34,951 nucleotides of DNA. It comes from Actinocrinis sp035946395. GTDB taxonomy: Bacteria > Actinomycetota > Actinomycetes > Streptomycetales > Catenulisporaceae. The notes beneath the pieces were generated by a model. The model was given only the letters and a program-made list of their open reading frames with translations. It did not search any database and was not told where the DNA came from. A program made the translations under genes and the position numbers. Positions within the stretch are counted from its first letter, which is position 1, and the number at the start of each line of letters is the position of its first letter. Of this stretch, positions 7,315-16,300 are shown in pieces. Location of the stretch: NCBI RefSeq assembly GCF_035946395.1, contig NZ_DASYZI010000027.1, positions 1 to 34,951 on the forward strand. The letters run 5' to 3'.

Positions 7315-8553
7315 ATGCGCAGATTCAGGGCCGCCCTCGCGGTGGCCGCGTCAGGCGCGATGATCGGCGCGGCCGCGATCGCCGTGTCCGCGACCAGCGC
7401 CCAGGCCGCCACGGCGCTGGGCAACAACTGGTACGCCTCGGCGCCGTACGACATGCCCCTGGACAACACCCCGCCCAACCTGAACACCGTCATGGCCGCC
7501 ACCGGCGAGAAGGCCTTCGAGCTGGCCTTCGTGCTGGCCCAGAACAACAGCTCCTGCGCGCCCGCCTGGGACGGCGGCGGCTCGACGGTCTCCGGCTCCG
7601 ACGCGGTGGGCAGCCAGATCAGCTCCCTGCGCTCGGCCGGCGGCGACGTGTCGGTGTCCTTCGGCGGCTACAACGGCACGAAGCTGGGCCAGGTCTGCGG
7701 CAGCGCCTCGGCGACCGCCTCTGCCGAGCAGCAGGTGATCAACGCCTACGGGCTGCACGCGATCGACCTGGACCTGGAAGAGCCCGAATACGAGAACTCC
7801 ACGGCCATCGCCAACGAACTCGGCGCCGCGCAGATCCTCCAGCGCAACAACGCCGGGCTCTACATCTCGGTGACCATCCCGGGCACCGCGGCGGGCACCG
7901 GCTGGTTCGGCACCCAACTGCTCGACGAGGCCAAGACGCTGGGCTTCACGCCGAACAACTACTCGATCATGCCCTTCGACGGCGGCTTCAGCGGCGCATC
8001 CAGCCAGATCAGCGCCCTACAGGCGTTCAACGGAATCCTGACCAGCACCTTCGGCTGGAGCGCGGCGACCGCCTACGCGCACGAGGGCGTCTCGTCGATG
8101 AACGGCCGCACCGACTCGGCAGAGTACTTCTACCAGGCCGACTTCCAGAGCGTGCTGAACTTCGCGGAGAGCAACCACCTGGGCCGGTACACGTTCTGGT
8201 CGGTGAACCGCGACCGCCAGTGCAACCCGCCGAACAACAACGGCACGCTCTCCGGCAGCTGCTCCAGCGTTCCGCAGAACGACTGGGACTTCACGAAGTA
8301 CGACGCGCAGTTCGCCGGGGCCACCCCGCCGCAGAGCCCGCCGCCGACCAGCGCCAGCCCCTCGCCGAGCGCCTCGTCCACAGGCGGCGGCACCGGTGGC
8401 GGCACGTGCGCCACGGCGTGGAACTCGACGACCGCTTACACGGCCGGGATGCAGGTCTCGTACAACGGCCACAACTGGACCGCGAACCAGTGGAACTACA
8501 ACGAGGTCCCGGGCGGCGCGTCCGGCGCGTGGAACGACAATGGAGCCTGTTGA
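7315..8553 (+). CDS. Secreted GH18 chitinase with C-terminal chitin-binding module
   Basis: This 412-residue exported enzyme hydrolyses chitin outside the cell. A signal peptide (1-31, ending AQA-A) is followed by a family 18 barrel (about 35-325), a Pro/Ser/Thr/Gly linker (about 330-363) and a CBM5/12-like module (about 364-412, AWNSTTAYTAGMQVSYNG...WTANQW). The catalytic motif reads IDLDLEEPE with Glu155 as acid. The first Asp of the canonical DxxDxDxE is replaced by His148, as in some ChiC/D-like relatives. GAAGGAG lies six bases before the ATG. Expression is probably induced by chitin breakdown products through the dre upstream. It converges on the xylanase gene with a shared terminator between. 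Confidence 0.93.
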   Translation: MRRFRAALAVAASGAMIGAAAIAVSATSAQAATALGNNWYASAPYDMPLDNTPPNLNTVMAATGEKAFELAFVLAQNNSSCAPAWDGGGSTVSGSDAVGSQISSLRSAGGDVSVSFGGYNGTKLGQVCGSASATASAEQQVINAYGLHAIDLDLEEPEYENSTAIANELGAAQILQRNNAGLYISVTIPGTAAGTGWFGTQLLDEAKTLGFTPNNYSIMPFDGGFSGASSQISALQAFNGILTSTFGWSAATAYAHEGVSSMNGRTDSAEYFYQADFQSVLNFAESNHLGRYTFWSVNRDRQCNPPNNNGTLSGSCSSVPQNDWDFTKYDAQFAGATPPQSPPPTSASPSPSASSTGGGTGGGTCATAWNSTTAYTAGMQVSYNGHNWTANQWNYNEVPGGASGAWNDNGAC

Positions 8554-8627
8554 CACAGTCTGTTGACGGAGCCTGCTGATCGCGGCTGCTCGCCACTTCA
8601 GCCGGACATCTGACGCGTAAGCACGAC

Positions 8628-8665
8628 GCGGTGTGCACGTCCCCGTCCCGGGACGTGCACACCGC
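8628..8665. terminator. Bidirectional terminator between chitinase and xylanase genes
   Basis: A perfect 16-bp inverted repeat (8628-8643 with 8650-8665) encloses a 6-base loop and is followed on the plus strand by GGTCTTTGT. It lies in the 191-base gap between convergent stops. The rest of that gap shows only a short direct repeat (GGAGCCTG-TGA near 8541 and 8567). Confidence 0.85.
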
Positions 8666-8744
8666 GGTCTTTGTGGCCGTGCTTACTGAGAACCTGCGCT
8701 TACCGAGAACGTGTGCTTATAGGCGACGCCGTGTCGGCCGGTCG

Positions 8745-9941
8745 TCAGCCCTGGTCGTCGTTGTTGTCGTCGCCCGCGTGCCGCGGGGCGCCGTGCACGG
8801 CCAGTTTCAGCTCCGACTGAAGGTCGAAGAAGGTCTGCTTCGGCTGGAGGTTGACGTCGTAGATCGTGCCGTAACCCTCGCCCTTGAAGAAGCCCGGGAT
8901 CCACGAGTCCGCATCGCCAAAGCCCCAGAAGGTGAACGAGATCACCTCGGGCACCACGAGAGCCGCCTGGAGCATCTGGGTGAAGAAGTACGAGTGCGCG
9001 AACGGCCCCAGGTGGTCGGTGGGCACCTGCGTCGTCGGGCCGTCGACGAACGTGCGCACGTCCGCCTCGGTGATGGCCACCTTCAGGCCGAGGTCGGCGA
9101 ACCGCTGAAGATCGGCCGCCATCTTGGTCGGGAAGCCGTACTGGGTGTCGAGGTGTCCTTGGTCGCCGACGCCGTGGATCGGCACGCCCTGCGCCAGCAT
9201 CTGCTGTAGCCACGCGTAGACGGCATCGCTCTTGGCGTTCGTGCCGTCCTCGCCCGCGATGTTGTAGTCGTTGTAGAACAGCAGCGCGCCCGGGTCGGCT
9301 TGATGCGCCCACCGGAAGGCCTGCGGGATGATGTCCGGCCCGAGGTGCGAGACCCAGAAGTCGTTCGGGTTGATGTGCGACGGGTTACCGTCGACGAAGA
9401 ACTCGTTGGCGACGTCCCACTGCCAGATCTGGCCGCGGAAACGCGAGACCTCGGTGAAGATGTGCTGCTTGAGTAGGTCCGCCAGCTGGCCGTTGGTGAT
9501 CGTCCCGTTGGAGACCCCCGTGGTCAGCCAGTTCGGCAACTGGTTGTGCCACATCAGCGTGTGGCCGCGCACCAGCTGGCCGTGCTGCTGCGCGAACGCC
9601 ACGAGGCGGTCGGCGCCGGACCAGTCGAACACGCCCTGCTGCGGCTCGACCACCTGCCACTTCATCTCGTTGCCCGGGGTGACGACCGAGAACTGGTTCG
9701 CCAGGACGTCCGGGTAGCCGGCGGTGTCCAGGTCGAACGGGATGACCGCGGTGCCGATGCGCAGGCCGATCCGCGCCGCCAGCGCGCGCAGCGAATCCGC
9801 CGGCACGCCGAGCGCGGCGCCGGCCGCGTCGTCGGCGGGCAGCGCCGACCCGGAGGTCGCGGCGCGCGCGGTAGTGGTGGACAGAGCGGGTATAGCGAGC
9901 GCTCCGGCGGCGCCCATCGCGAGGAAACTGCGTCGTTTCAT
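8745..9941 (-). CDS. Tat-exported GH10 endo-1,4-beta-xylanase
   Basis: This 398-residue enzyme cleaves internal beta-1,4 bonds of xylan outside the cell. The N-terminus KRRSFLAMG plus a hydrophobic stretch is a twin-arginine signal (cleavage probably after ARA, about residue 27). The barrel (about 55-375) carries the acid/base Glu180 in QWDVANE and the nucleophile Glu292 in VAITEADVR. HTLMWHNQLPNW (127-138) and SFTFWGFGD are further family marks. There is no carbohydrate-binding module; the C-terminus ends in a short acidic tail (GDDNNDDQG). GAGGAGG lies before the ATG. Two operator-like palindromes flank its promoter. Xylo-oligosaccharides could feed the GH3 enzyme at the left end. Confidence 0.96.
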   Translation of the reverse strand: MKRRSFLAMGAAGALAIPALSTTTARAATSGSALPADDAAGAALGVPADSLRALAARIGLRIGTAVIPFDLDTAGYPDVLANQFSVVTPGNEMKWQVVEPQQGVFDWSGADRLVAFAQQHGQLVRGHTLMWHNQLPNWLTTGVSNGTITNGQLADLLKQHIFTEVSRFRGQIWQWDVANEFFVDGNPSHINPNDFWVSHLGPDIIPQAFRWAHQADPGALLFYNDYNIAGEDGTNAKSDAVYAWLQQMLAQGVPIHGVGDQGHLDTQYGFPTKMAADLQRFADLGLKVAITEADVRTFVDGPTTQVPTDHLGPFAHSYFFTQMLQAALVVPEVISFTFWGFGDADSWIPGFFKGEGYGTIYDVNLQPKQTFFDLQSELKLAVHGAPRHAGDDNNDDQG

Positions 9942-9980
9942 GCGATTGCCTCCTCAGGCCGACATGCCGCTTCGTCCGGC

Positions 9981-9993
9981 CCGAAATTTTCGG
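9981..9993. promoter_or_regulatory. Operator-like palindrome CCGAAATTTTCGG (proximal)
   Basis: A perfect 13-base palindrome with core CGAAA-T-TTTCG lies about 25 bases downstream of the xylanase -10, inside the transcribed leader. The core matches the CGAAA-N-TTTCG boxes described upstream of Streptomyces xylanase genes (recalled from the xlnR/bxlR literature). Blocking elongation from here would repress the gene. Confidence 0.65.
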
Positions 9994-10018
9994 ATCCGCG
10001 GGCGTAAGGGCGAGGCAA

Positions 10019-10047
10019 AGGTAAGCGCAGCGCAAATTGACTGTCAA
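10019..10047 (-). promoter_or_regulatory. Xylanase promoter
   Basis: On the minus strand TTGACA (10047-10042), a 17-base spacer and TTACCT (10024-10019) form a near-consensus promoter 78 bases before the ATG. Confidence 0.75.
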
Positions 10048-10124
10048 CGGTTGAGACCGCTCTCACGACCCGGTTTTTCGACGCCGCGGCACGCTGCGCA
10101 GGTGGCGGCACGTGACCCGATTGT

Positions 10125-10139
10125 CTCGAAAGTTTCGAG
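10125..10139. promoter_or_regulatory. Operator-like palindrome CTCGAAAGTTTCGAG (distal)
   Basis: A perfect 15-base palindrome with the same CGAAA-N-TTTCG core lies about 80 bases upstream of the xylanase -35. A second TTGACA on the minus strand (10155-10150) lies just beyond it, but no good -10 follows. The remaining 10156-10288 holds nothing I can name. Two like operators around one promoter suggest looping repression. Confidence 0.62.
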
Positions 10140-10288
10140 CGCCAGCGGCTGTCAAGCGCGCTGAACTGACCACCCGTGCGATACGTGTTGCTCTTGCGCT
10201 GTCGCGCTGCTCAACGCGCTCTCGATGATGTTCATGATCTGGGTTCGGATCCGTATCGGACGAGACAGCCGGGCAGGCCTGGAACCGA

Positions 10289-11788
10289 TCAGCCCGACGC
10301 GGGCCCCGGCGCGGGATGGGTGGAGAGGATCACCGGCGGTCGCGCGGGTTGGCTGAAGTCGAAGTCCGACATCAGGTCCCCGAGTTGCGGGGCGTTCTCG
10401 CGCACGTCGGGGCGGGGGTCGGGCCGTCCGTCGGTGGCAGGGTCGAGACGCTGGCCGTGCAGGAAGAGGTCCTCGATGAACTTGTCGTAGGCGTCGAAGC
10501 TGAGGGTCTGGTGGTCGATCGTCCCCTGTTTGGCGTACGGGCTGATCACCAGGCCGGGCACGCGCAGGCCGTAGCCGTTCTGGTCGACGCGGGGCGGGGC
10601 GACGTGGTCGTAGAAGCCGCCCCAGTCGTCCCAGGCCAGGAAGATCGCGGTCGAGTTCCAGTCGGGGCTCTTCATCACGGCGTTGATCAGCGTCGTCACG
10701 TAGGCTTGTCCCGCCGAGACCCGTCCGGGCGGGTGTTCGCTCACGTCACCCGAGGGCGTGATCCAGGAGACGGCGGGCAGCGAGCCCTGCGCGGCCTGCG
10801 CCAGGAAACTGTCGACGGACTGGATGTTGCCCAGCTGTCCGTCGTCCTTGACGGTGTCGAAATAGGGCAGCGGGTTCCAGATGCCGGGCGTCTTCGCGTT
10901 CTGCTTGATCGGGGCGCAGCTGACCGAGCCGTCGTCCGCGCAGTCCGGCTCGGTGCCGGTGGCCACGTAGTAGCCCCAGCTCACGCCCTCCTTGTGCAGC
11001 AGATAGGTCAGGTCAGTCCAGGCGTAGATCGGGCCGGCGCCGGACTGGTTGCCTGATGAGCCGCGCTTGGCCTTGCCCTTGAAGTCCGGCGGTTGGCCGG
11101 GGTTCTGTAGTTCGTTGACGCAGCTCGCCGGGTTGTCGTGCTGCGTACAGCGGGCCGACCACTCGGAGACCATGAACAAGTGCTCGGGCAGCGACCAGGA
11201 CGCATTGGGCTCGAACATGTGGTCCTGGAGCACGAAGTCCTTCGCGTACGTCCAGTAGTTCGGGATCTCCCGGGCGTCGTGCCAGCCCATCACGTCCGGC
11301 ACGCCGCTGCCGCCGCAGGCCGGGTTGTTCGGGTCGGCGCAGCCCTTGCGCGACTTCTCCGCCTGCCCGACGAAGCCGTTCATCGCGCCGCCGGCGATGT
11401 CGGCGGTGGCGTTGCTCTGGCCGTGCGGGCCGCCGCCGTTGACGTCGTTCGGATCGTGGAACGGCCGGTCGCACCCGCCGCGTGCCGGATCCGGCACGCA
11501 CACGTTCGCCGGGATGCCGTCCGCGCCGGGGTAGGTCCCGAAGTAGCTGTCGAAGGACCTGTTCTCCTGCATGATCACCACGACGTGCTTGATCTGCGTC
11601 GCCCCGGCGGGCAGCCCCGCGACCGGGCCGCCCGCGTACTGCACCGGCGAGGGCGGCGCCGACCGTGGCGAAGCCGCCGGTCCGCCCGCCGGGCTCGTCG
11701 TGCACGCCCCTGTCAGCGCGAGCACGCTGAGCACCGCGCACGCGGCCAGTGGTTTGGTCGCTCTGCCGGAAACCGCTCTGCCAGCCAT
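10289..11788 (-). CDS. Phospholipase C/acid phosphatase-type lipoprotein
   Basis: This 499-residue protein of the phosphoesterase family includes bacterial non-haemolytic phospholipase C and AcpA-type acid phosphatases. The N-terminus has a hydrophobic stretch ending in the lipobox LTGAC (Cys29), so it should be a lipid-anchored protein on the outer face of the membrane. The family signature ENRSFDSYFGTYPG is at residues 75-88, with Glu75 and Asn76 as expected metal ligands. HDAREIPNYWTYAKDFVLQD and AWDDWGGFYDHV are further conserved metal/active-site blocks. I use the ATG at 11788; a TTG six codons upstream is possible and neither has a clear ribosome site. It may release phosphate or head groups from phospholipids; substrate range cannot be read from sequence. 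No PHO box was seen upstream. Confidence 0.92.
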   Translation of the reverse strand: MAGRAVSGRATKPLAACAVLSVLALTGACTTSPAGGPAASPRSAPPSPVQYAGGPVAGLPAGATQIKHVVVIMQENRSFDSYFGTYPGADGIPANVCVPDPARGGCDRPFHDPNDVNGGGPHGQSNATADIAGGAMNGFVGQAEKSRKGCADPNNPACGGSGVPDVMGWHDAREIPNYWTYAKDFVLQDHMFEPNASWSLPEHLFMVSEWSARCTQHDNPASCVNELQNPGQPPDFKGKAKRGSSGNQSGAGPIYAWTDLTYLLHKEGVSWGYYVATGTEPDCADDGSVSCAPIKQNAKTPGIWNPLPYFDTVKDDGQLGNIQSVDSFLAQAAQGSLPAVSWITPSGDVSEHPPGRVSAGQAYVTTLINAVMKSPDWNSTAIFLAWDDWGGFYDHVAPPRVDQNGYGLRVPGLVISPYAKQGTIDHQTLSFDAYDKFIEDLFLHGQRLDPATDGRPDPRPDVRENAPQLGDLMSDFDFSQPARPPVILSTHPAPGPASG

Positions 11789-11949
11789 GACCACCACGCT
11801 ACGCAACGCGATGTAAGGGAAATGTAAGCGGCGAGCAGAAAGATGCGGGCAGGAAGAAGCCGACGGATGATCGGGTATCGTAACCTTCCCTTATGCCGAA
11901 GACCGCCAGCCGAACATGTACCGTTTCCGCACCGACTACGGGGTAGAAC

Positions 11950-12519
11950 ATGAAGGGCATGTATATAAAAGCTCTGGACGCTTCCACGTGGCCTGACTTC
12001 GAGCAGCTGGTCGAGCGACACAACGGGATGTGGGGCGGCTGCTGGTGCATGGGCTTCCACGAGGAGGGCGTGGGCCGTGCCAAGACCGTGGCGCAGAACC
12101 GGGCCGAGAAGGAGGCGCGGGTCCTGGAGGGGCGGGCGCATGCCGCCCTCGTCTTCGACGAGGCGGCCTGCGTGGGCTGGTGCCAGTTCGGGTCGCCGGA
12201 GGAGCTGCCGCGCATCAAGCACCGCCGCGAGTACGCCAAGGACGCCGCCGCCCTGCCGGACTGGCGGATCACCTGCTTCTTCATCGACAGCAGCTACCGG
12301 CACAAGGGCGTCGCCTCCGCCGCCCTCGACGGCGCGCTGCGCGAGATCGCGCGGCTCGGCGGCGGAATCGTGGAGAGCTATCCGGAGGAGAGCGACGGCC
12401 GGTCGATCTCGGCGTCCTTCCTCTACAACGGGACGGTATCGATGTTCGAGAGCCGCGGGTTCGCCCGCACCCGCCGCCTCGGCCGCAACCACTGGGTCGT
12501 CAGCAAAGTCGTCCACTGA
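11950..12519 (+). CDS. GNAT-family N-acetyltransferase
   Basis: This 189-residue cytoplasmic protein has the acetyl-CoA-binding segment FFIDSSYRHKGVASAALDGAL (about 110-130), whose RHKGVA is the GNAT R/QxxGxG/A loop. An N-terminal GGCWCMGFH motif (29-37) marks a subfamily seen widely in actinobacteria and firmicutes, with SYP-E and FESRGFARTRRLGRNHWV at the C-terminal end. The substrate is unknown. It starts at ATG 11950, with a second ATG three codons later; the ribosome site is weak (GGGGTAG). It is divergent from the phospholipase gene across 161 bases (11789-11949), which carry only weak -10-like sequences such as TATCGT. Confidence 0.86.
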   Translation: MKGMYIKALDASTWPDFEQLVERHNGMWGGCWCMGFHEEGVGRAKTVAQNRAEKEARVLEGRAHAALVFDEAACVGWCQFGSPEELPRIKHRREYAKDAAALPDWRITCFFIDSSYRHKGVASAALDGALREIARLGGGIVESYPEESDGRSISASFLYNGTVSMFESRGFARTRRLGRNHWVVSKVVH

Positions 12520-12561
12520 GCATCAGACCCGCTCCCGCAGCAGGCGAATTCGCAACACACA

Positions 12562-13179
12562 GTGGCGCGGCGATCACGAGCGAGTAACGTACCTCAGCGT
12601 GAGCCGCGCCGCACATGGAACCGCGACGAGTTGGTGCGGGCCTGGGGCTTCCCGGAAGGGGTGGACGCCGGGGTGACCGCGAACGCCGCGGTCATGGAGA
12701 AGGACCTGTCCGGTGAGCGCGCCCAGCTCGAACCGAGATCGCAGGCGCGGATCCAGCGCCGGTTCAGTGGCGCCGGCGCGGTGGCCGGCAACGGGGACGT
12801 GCTCGGCATCGTGGTCACCGTCTGGGAGCCGGCGCGGGACGCCGCCTTCATGGTGACCGTCGCGACGCTCACCAAGTATGCGAGCCCTGTGATCGATCGC
12901 TATCTGACCAGCCGCACGTCGCAGGACGCTTCGTTCAGCCTGCCCAAGCCGCAGGCGGCCGAGGTGCTCGGCAGCCGGGTGCGCCGGCGACCAGTCGGCG
13001 CTCACACCGCCCCCGCCACCGGCACCGTCGCAGCCACCTGCATCACCATCGCCGCCTGCACCATCCGCCCCGCCGACACCGTCCGAAACGCCAACGAACC
13101 CGGCAGTCGTCGAACCCTGAGCTGCAAATCGGACAGGGTGTCTGCAATTTTTTGCAGCTCGTCTTGCAGATGTTTCTAA
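12562..13179 (+). pseudogene. Unrecognised coding remnant
   Basis: This frame shows strong third-position G/C from about 12610 to 12995, and its other-frame readings look like shadows, so this part is or was coding. It contains RDELVRAWGFPEG, NGDVLGIVVTVWEP and FMVTVATLTKYASPVIDRYL, which I do not recognise. There is no ATG and no ribosome site. After about 12995 the composition changes and the last part runs into the AT-rich repeat region at 13119-13167, giving an implausible Cys/Ser-rich tail. I read it as a truncated gene fused to unrelated sequence; an intact small gene with a late start is less likely. No function is proposed. Confidence 0.35.
13119..13167. repeat. Overlapping TTGCAG inverted repeats upstream of the glucanase gene
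   Basis: GAGCTGCAAA (13119-13128) pairs perfectly with TTTGCAGCTC (13151-13160). A second, nested dyad CTGCAA-TTTT-TTGCAG lies at 13142-13157, and one more TTGCAG at 13163-13168. The element is far more A/T-rich than its surroundings and ends about 160 bases before the glucanase ATG. It could be an operator cluster or a terminator of a lost gene. The rest of 13169-13324 contains no gene. Confidence 0.45.
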
Positions 13180-13324
13180 CTTTCACCGTGATTATTGCGG
13201 TCAGGTGTCGAAAGTTCTACGCTCCGCTCCAGCGATCGCACCCACCGACATCCTGTTCCGCCATGCCCCAAAGCCGGCGCGCCGTCACGGGTACACCCGT
13301 CACCAGTGAAAGGCCCCACACTTG

Positions 13325-16300
13325 ATGTCCATCCCACTTCGCTCCCCAGGCCGCCTGCCCACGGCGGCCGGGCGGCGAGCGCGGCTGACGGCCGCGGCCC
13401 TCGCCGCCGCAACCGCGTTCGCCACTCTTCCCGCGGTGCTGGCCGCACCGCCCGCGCTCGCCATGAACGGCCCGGGAACCCCGCCGTACTGGGCCCAGTC
13501 CCCGTTCAGCGTGCCGAGCGGCACCGGCGCGAGCGTCCCGTTCACCGAATACGAGGCCGAAAGCGCCTCCACCAACGGCACGGTCATCGGCCCCGACTTC
13601 ACCCAGGGCGACCTCGCCACCGAGGCCTCCGGCCGCCGGGCGGTGCAGCTGTCCGCGCAGGGCCAGTACGTGCAGTTCACCCTGACGAACTCGGCCAACG
13701 CGATCGACGTGCACTACTCCGTCCCGCAGGGCTCCTCGGGGACACTGTCGGTGTACGTCAACAACACCAAGCTGAGTCAGCAGCTTTCGATGACCTCGGC
13801 GTACAGCTACATCAGCACCGGAAACATCACCGGCAGCAAGGTGCACAAGCTCTACGACGACGTGCGGATGATGTTCGGCCAGACGTACGCGTCCGGCACC
13901 ACGGTCAAGCTCCAGGTCGACTCCGGCAACAGCGCGACCCCGTACACCATCGACGTCGCCGACTTCTACAACGCCCCGGCCGCCGCGTCACAGCCCGCCG
14001 GCTCGCTCTCGGTGAACAGCTACGGCGCCGACCCGACCGGCGTGAACGACTCTTCCAGCGCGTTCAACAGCGCGATCAGCGCGGCGAACACGGCCAACGT
14101 CTCGGTGTGGATCCCGCCGGGCACCTACAAGGTCGGCTCCGCGCTCCAGGTGAATAAGGCCACGATCGTGGGCGCCGGCTACTGGTACTCGCAGATCATG
14201 ACCAACATGTTCATCCACAACGGCGGCTCGGTGTCCGGCCCGGTGAACCTCAGCGGCTTCGCCATCCTCGGCAACACGGTCGGCCGGCACGACGACAGCA
14301 CCGCCAACGCGATCGACGGCTCGCTGGGCAGCGGCTGGACGGTCGACGGCCTCTGGATTCAGGACACGAACGTCGGGTTCTGGCTCCAGTACGGCAACAG
14401 CAACTGCACCGTGAAGAACAGCGTCGTCGAGTCCACCGACGCGGACGGCCTGAACTTCAACGGCAACGCGACCAACTGCACGGTGACGAACAACTTCCTG
14501 CGCAACGACGGCGACGACGGCCTGGCGATCTGGTCGTATCCGAGCGCCGACTCCGGCATCACGTTCAGCAACAACACCATCGTGCAGCCGACGCTGGCCA
14601 ACGGCATCGCCGACTACGGCGGCTCGAACAACACGATCTCCAACAACGTGGTCGCCGACACCGAGCCGCTCGGCAGCGGCATCGACATCTCCAACGAGGC
14701 GTTCCTCCAGCCGTTCACCCCGCTGTCCGGCACGATCACCGTGTCGGGGAACTACCTCATCCGCACCGGCGCGTACAACCCGAACTGGACCCACCCGATG
14801 GGCGCCGTCCAGTTCGACGCGTATGACACCTCGTACACGAACGTCACGGTCAACTACAGCGGCGGCGCGATCCTCGACAGCCCGTACGAGGCCTTCGAGT
14901 TCGTCGGCGGCGCGGGCACCGGCATGACCGTCACCGGCGTCAACATCAGCAACGTGCAGGTGCAGAACACCGGCACCACCGTGATGCAGGCGGAGACCGG
15001 CGGCTCGGCGAGCGTGAGCGGCGTGACCGCCAGCGGCATCGGCGTATCAGGCGCCTACAACGACGGCTACAACAGCGGCGCCTACACGCCCGGCGCGTAC
15101 ACGTTCAACCTCGGCACCGGCGACTCCGGCTGGAGTACGACGCCCGACCTGACCACCTTCCCCGACCCGGTGCAGCCGGGCGCGTTGAAGGCCTCGACGA
15201 CGAGCCTGTCGTTCGGCAACGTCAACGTCGGCTCCACCAGCGCCGCGCAGGCGGTGACGGTGACCAACCCGGGCACCACCGCCGCCGCGGTCTCCTCGAT
15301 CAGCGCCACCGCCGGCTTCAGCCAGGCCAACAACTGCGGCGGCTCGATCGCGGCGGGCGGCTCGTGCACGGTCGACGTGAGCTTCGCGCCGACCACCGGC
15401 GGCAACCTGACCGGAACGCTGTCGATCGCCAGCAACGCGCCCGGCAGTCCCCTGACGGTCGCGCTGGCCGGCCGCGGCCTGACCGCGACGACCGACCTGG
15501 CGCAGGGCCAGCCGGCCACCGCGACCAGCTCCTTCCAGACCTATGTCCCGTCCAACGTGACCGACGGCAACACCAGCACCTACTGGGAGAGCACCGACGG
15601 CGCCGGGTACCCGCAGAACATCACGGTCGACCTGGGCTCCACGACGTCGATCGGCTCGCTCACGCTGAACCTGCCGCCGTCCGCCGCGTGGAACACGCGC
15701 ACTGAGACGCTGTCGGTCCTGGGCAGCACCAACGGCACGAGCTTCACGCAGATCGTCGGCTCGGCCAACTACACCTTCAACCCGGCGGTGGCCAACAACT
15801 CGGTCAACGTCGCCCTGCCGTCCGGGACCAGCGCCCGGTACGTCGAGCTGAGCTTCACCGCCAACACCGGCTGGAGCGCGGCGCAGCTGTCCGAGTTCCA
15901 GATCTTCTCCGGCGGCGCCACGAACGGCAGTGCCCTGACGGCGTCGCCGTCGAGCCTGTCGTTCGGCAACGTGAACGTCGGGTCGACCAGCGGCGCGCAG
16001 ACCGTGACGGTCGCCAACCCGGGCGGCACCGCGGCGACGATCTCCTCGGTCTCGGCCGGCGCGCCGTTCACGCAGACCAACACCTGCGGCAGCTCGCTGG
16101 CAGCCGGCGCGAGCTGCACGGTCAGCGTCCAGTTCGCGCCCACCGCGGGCGGCGCGGCCAGCGGAACCCTGTCGGTGGCCAGCAACGCCCCCGGCAGCCC
16201 ACTGACCGTCACGCTCTCCGGGACCGGCGTCGCCACCAACACCAACCTGGCGCTGAACAAGGCCGTCACGGCCAGCGGGTACACGCAGACGTACGTGCCC

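Noticed and set aside
10152..10235. 27-codon minus-strand ORF between the phospholipase and xylanase genes
   Set aside because: It has no ribosome site or recognisable sequence and overlaps the operator/promoter region.
13000..13115. Minus-strand C-terminal coding fragment
   Set aside because: It is too short and start-less to annotate as a gene; kept only as evidence for a recombined segment.
13205..13218. CGAAAGTT sequence resembling the xylanase palindromes upstream of the glucanase gene
   Set aside because: The right half lacks the matching TTTCG, so the dyad is not present.
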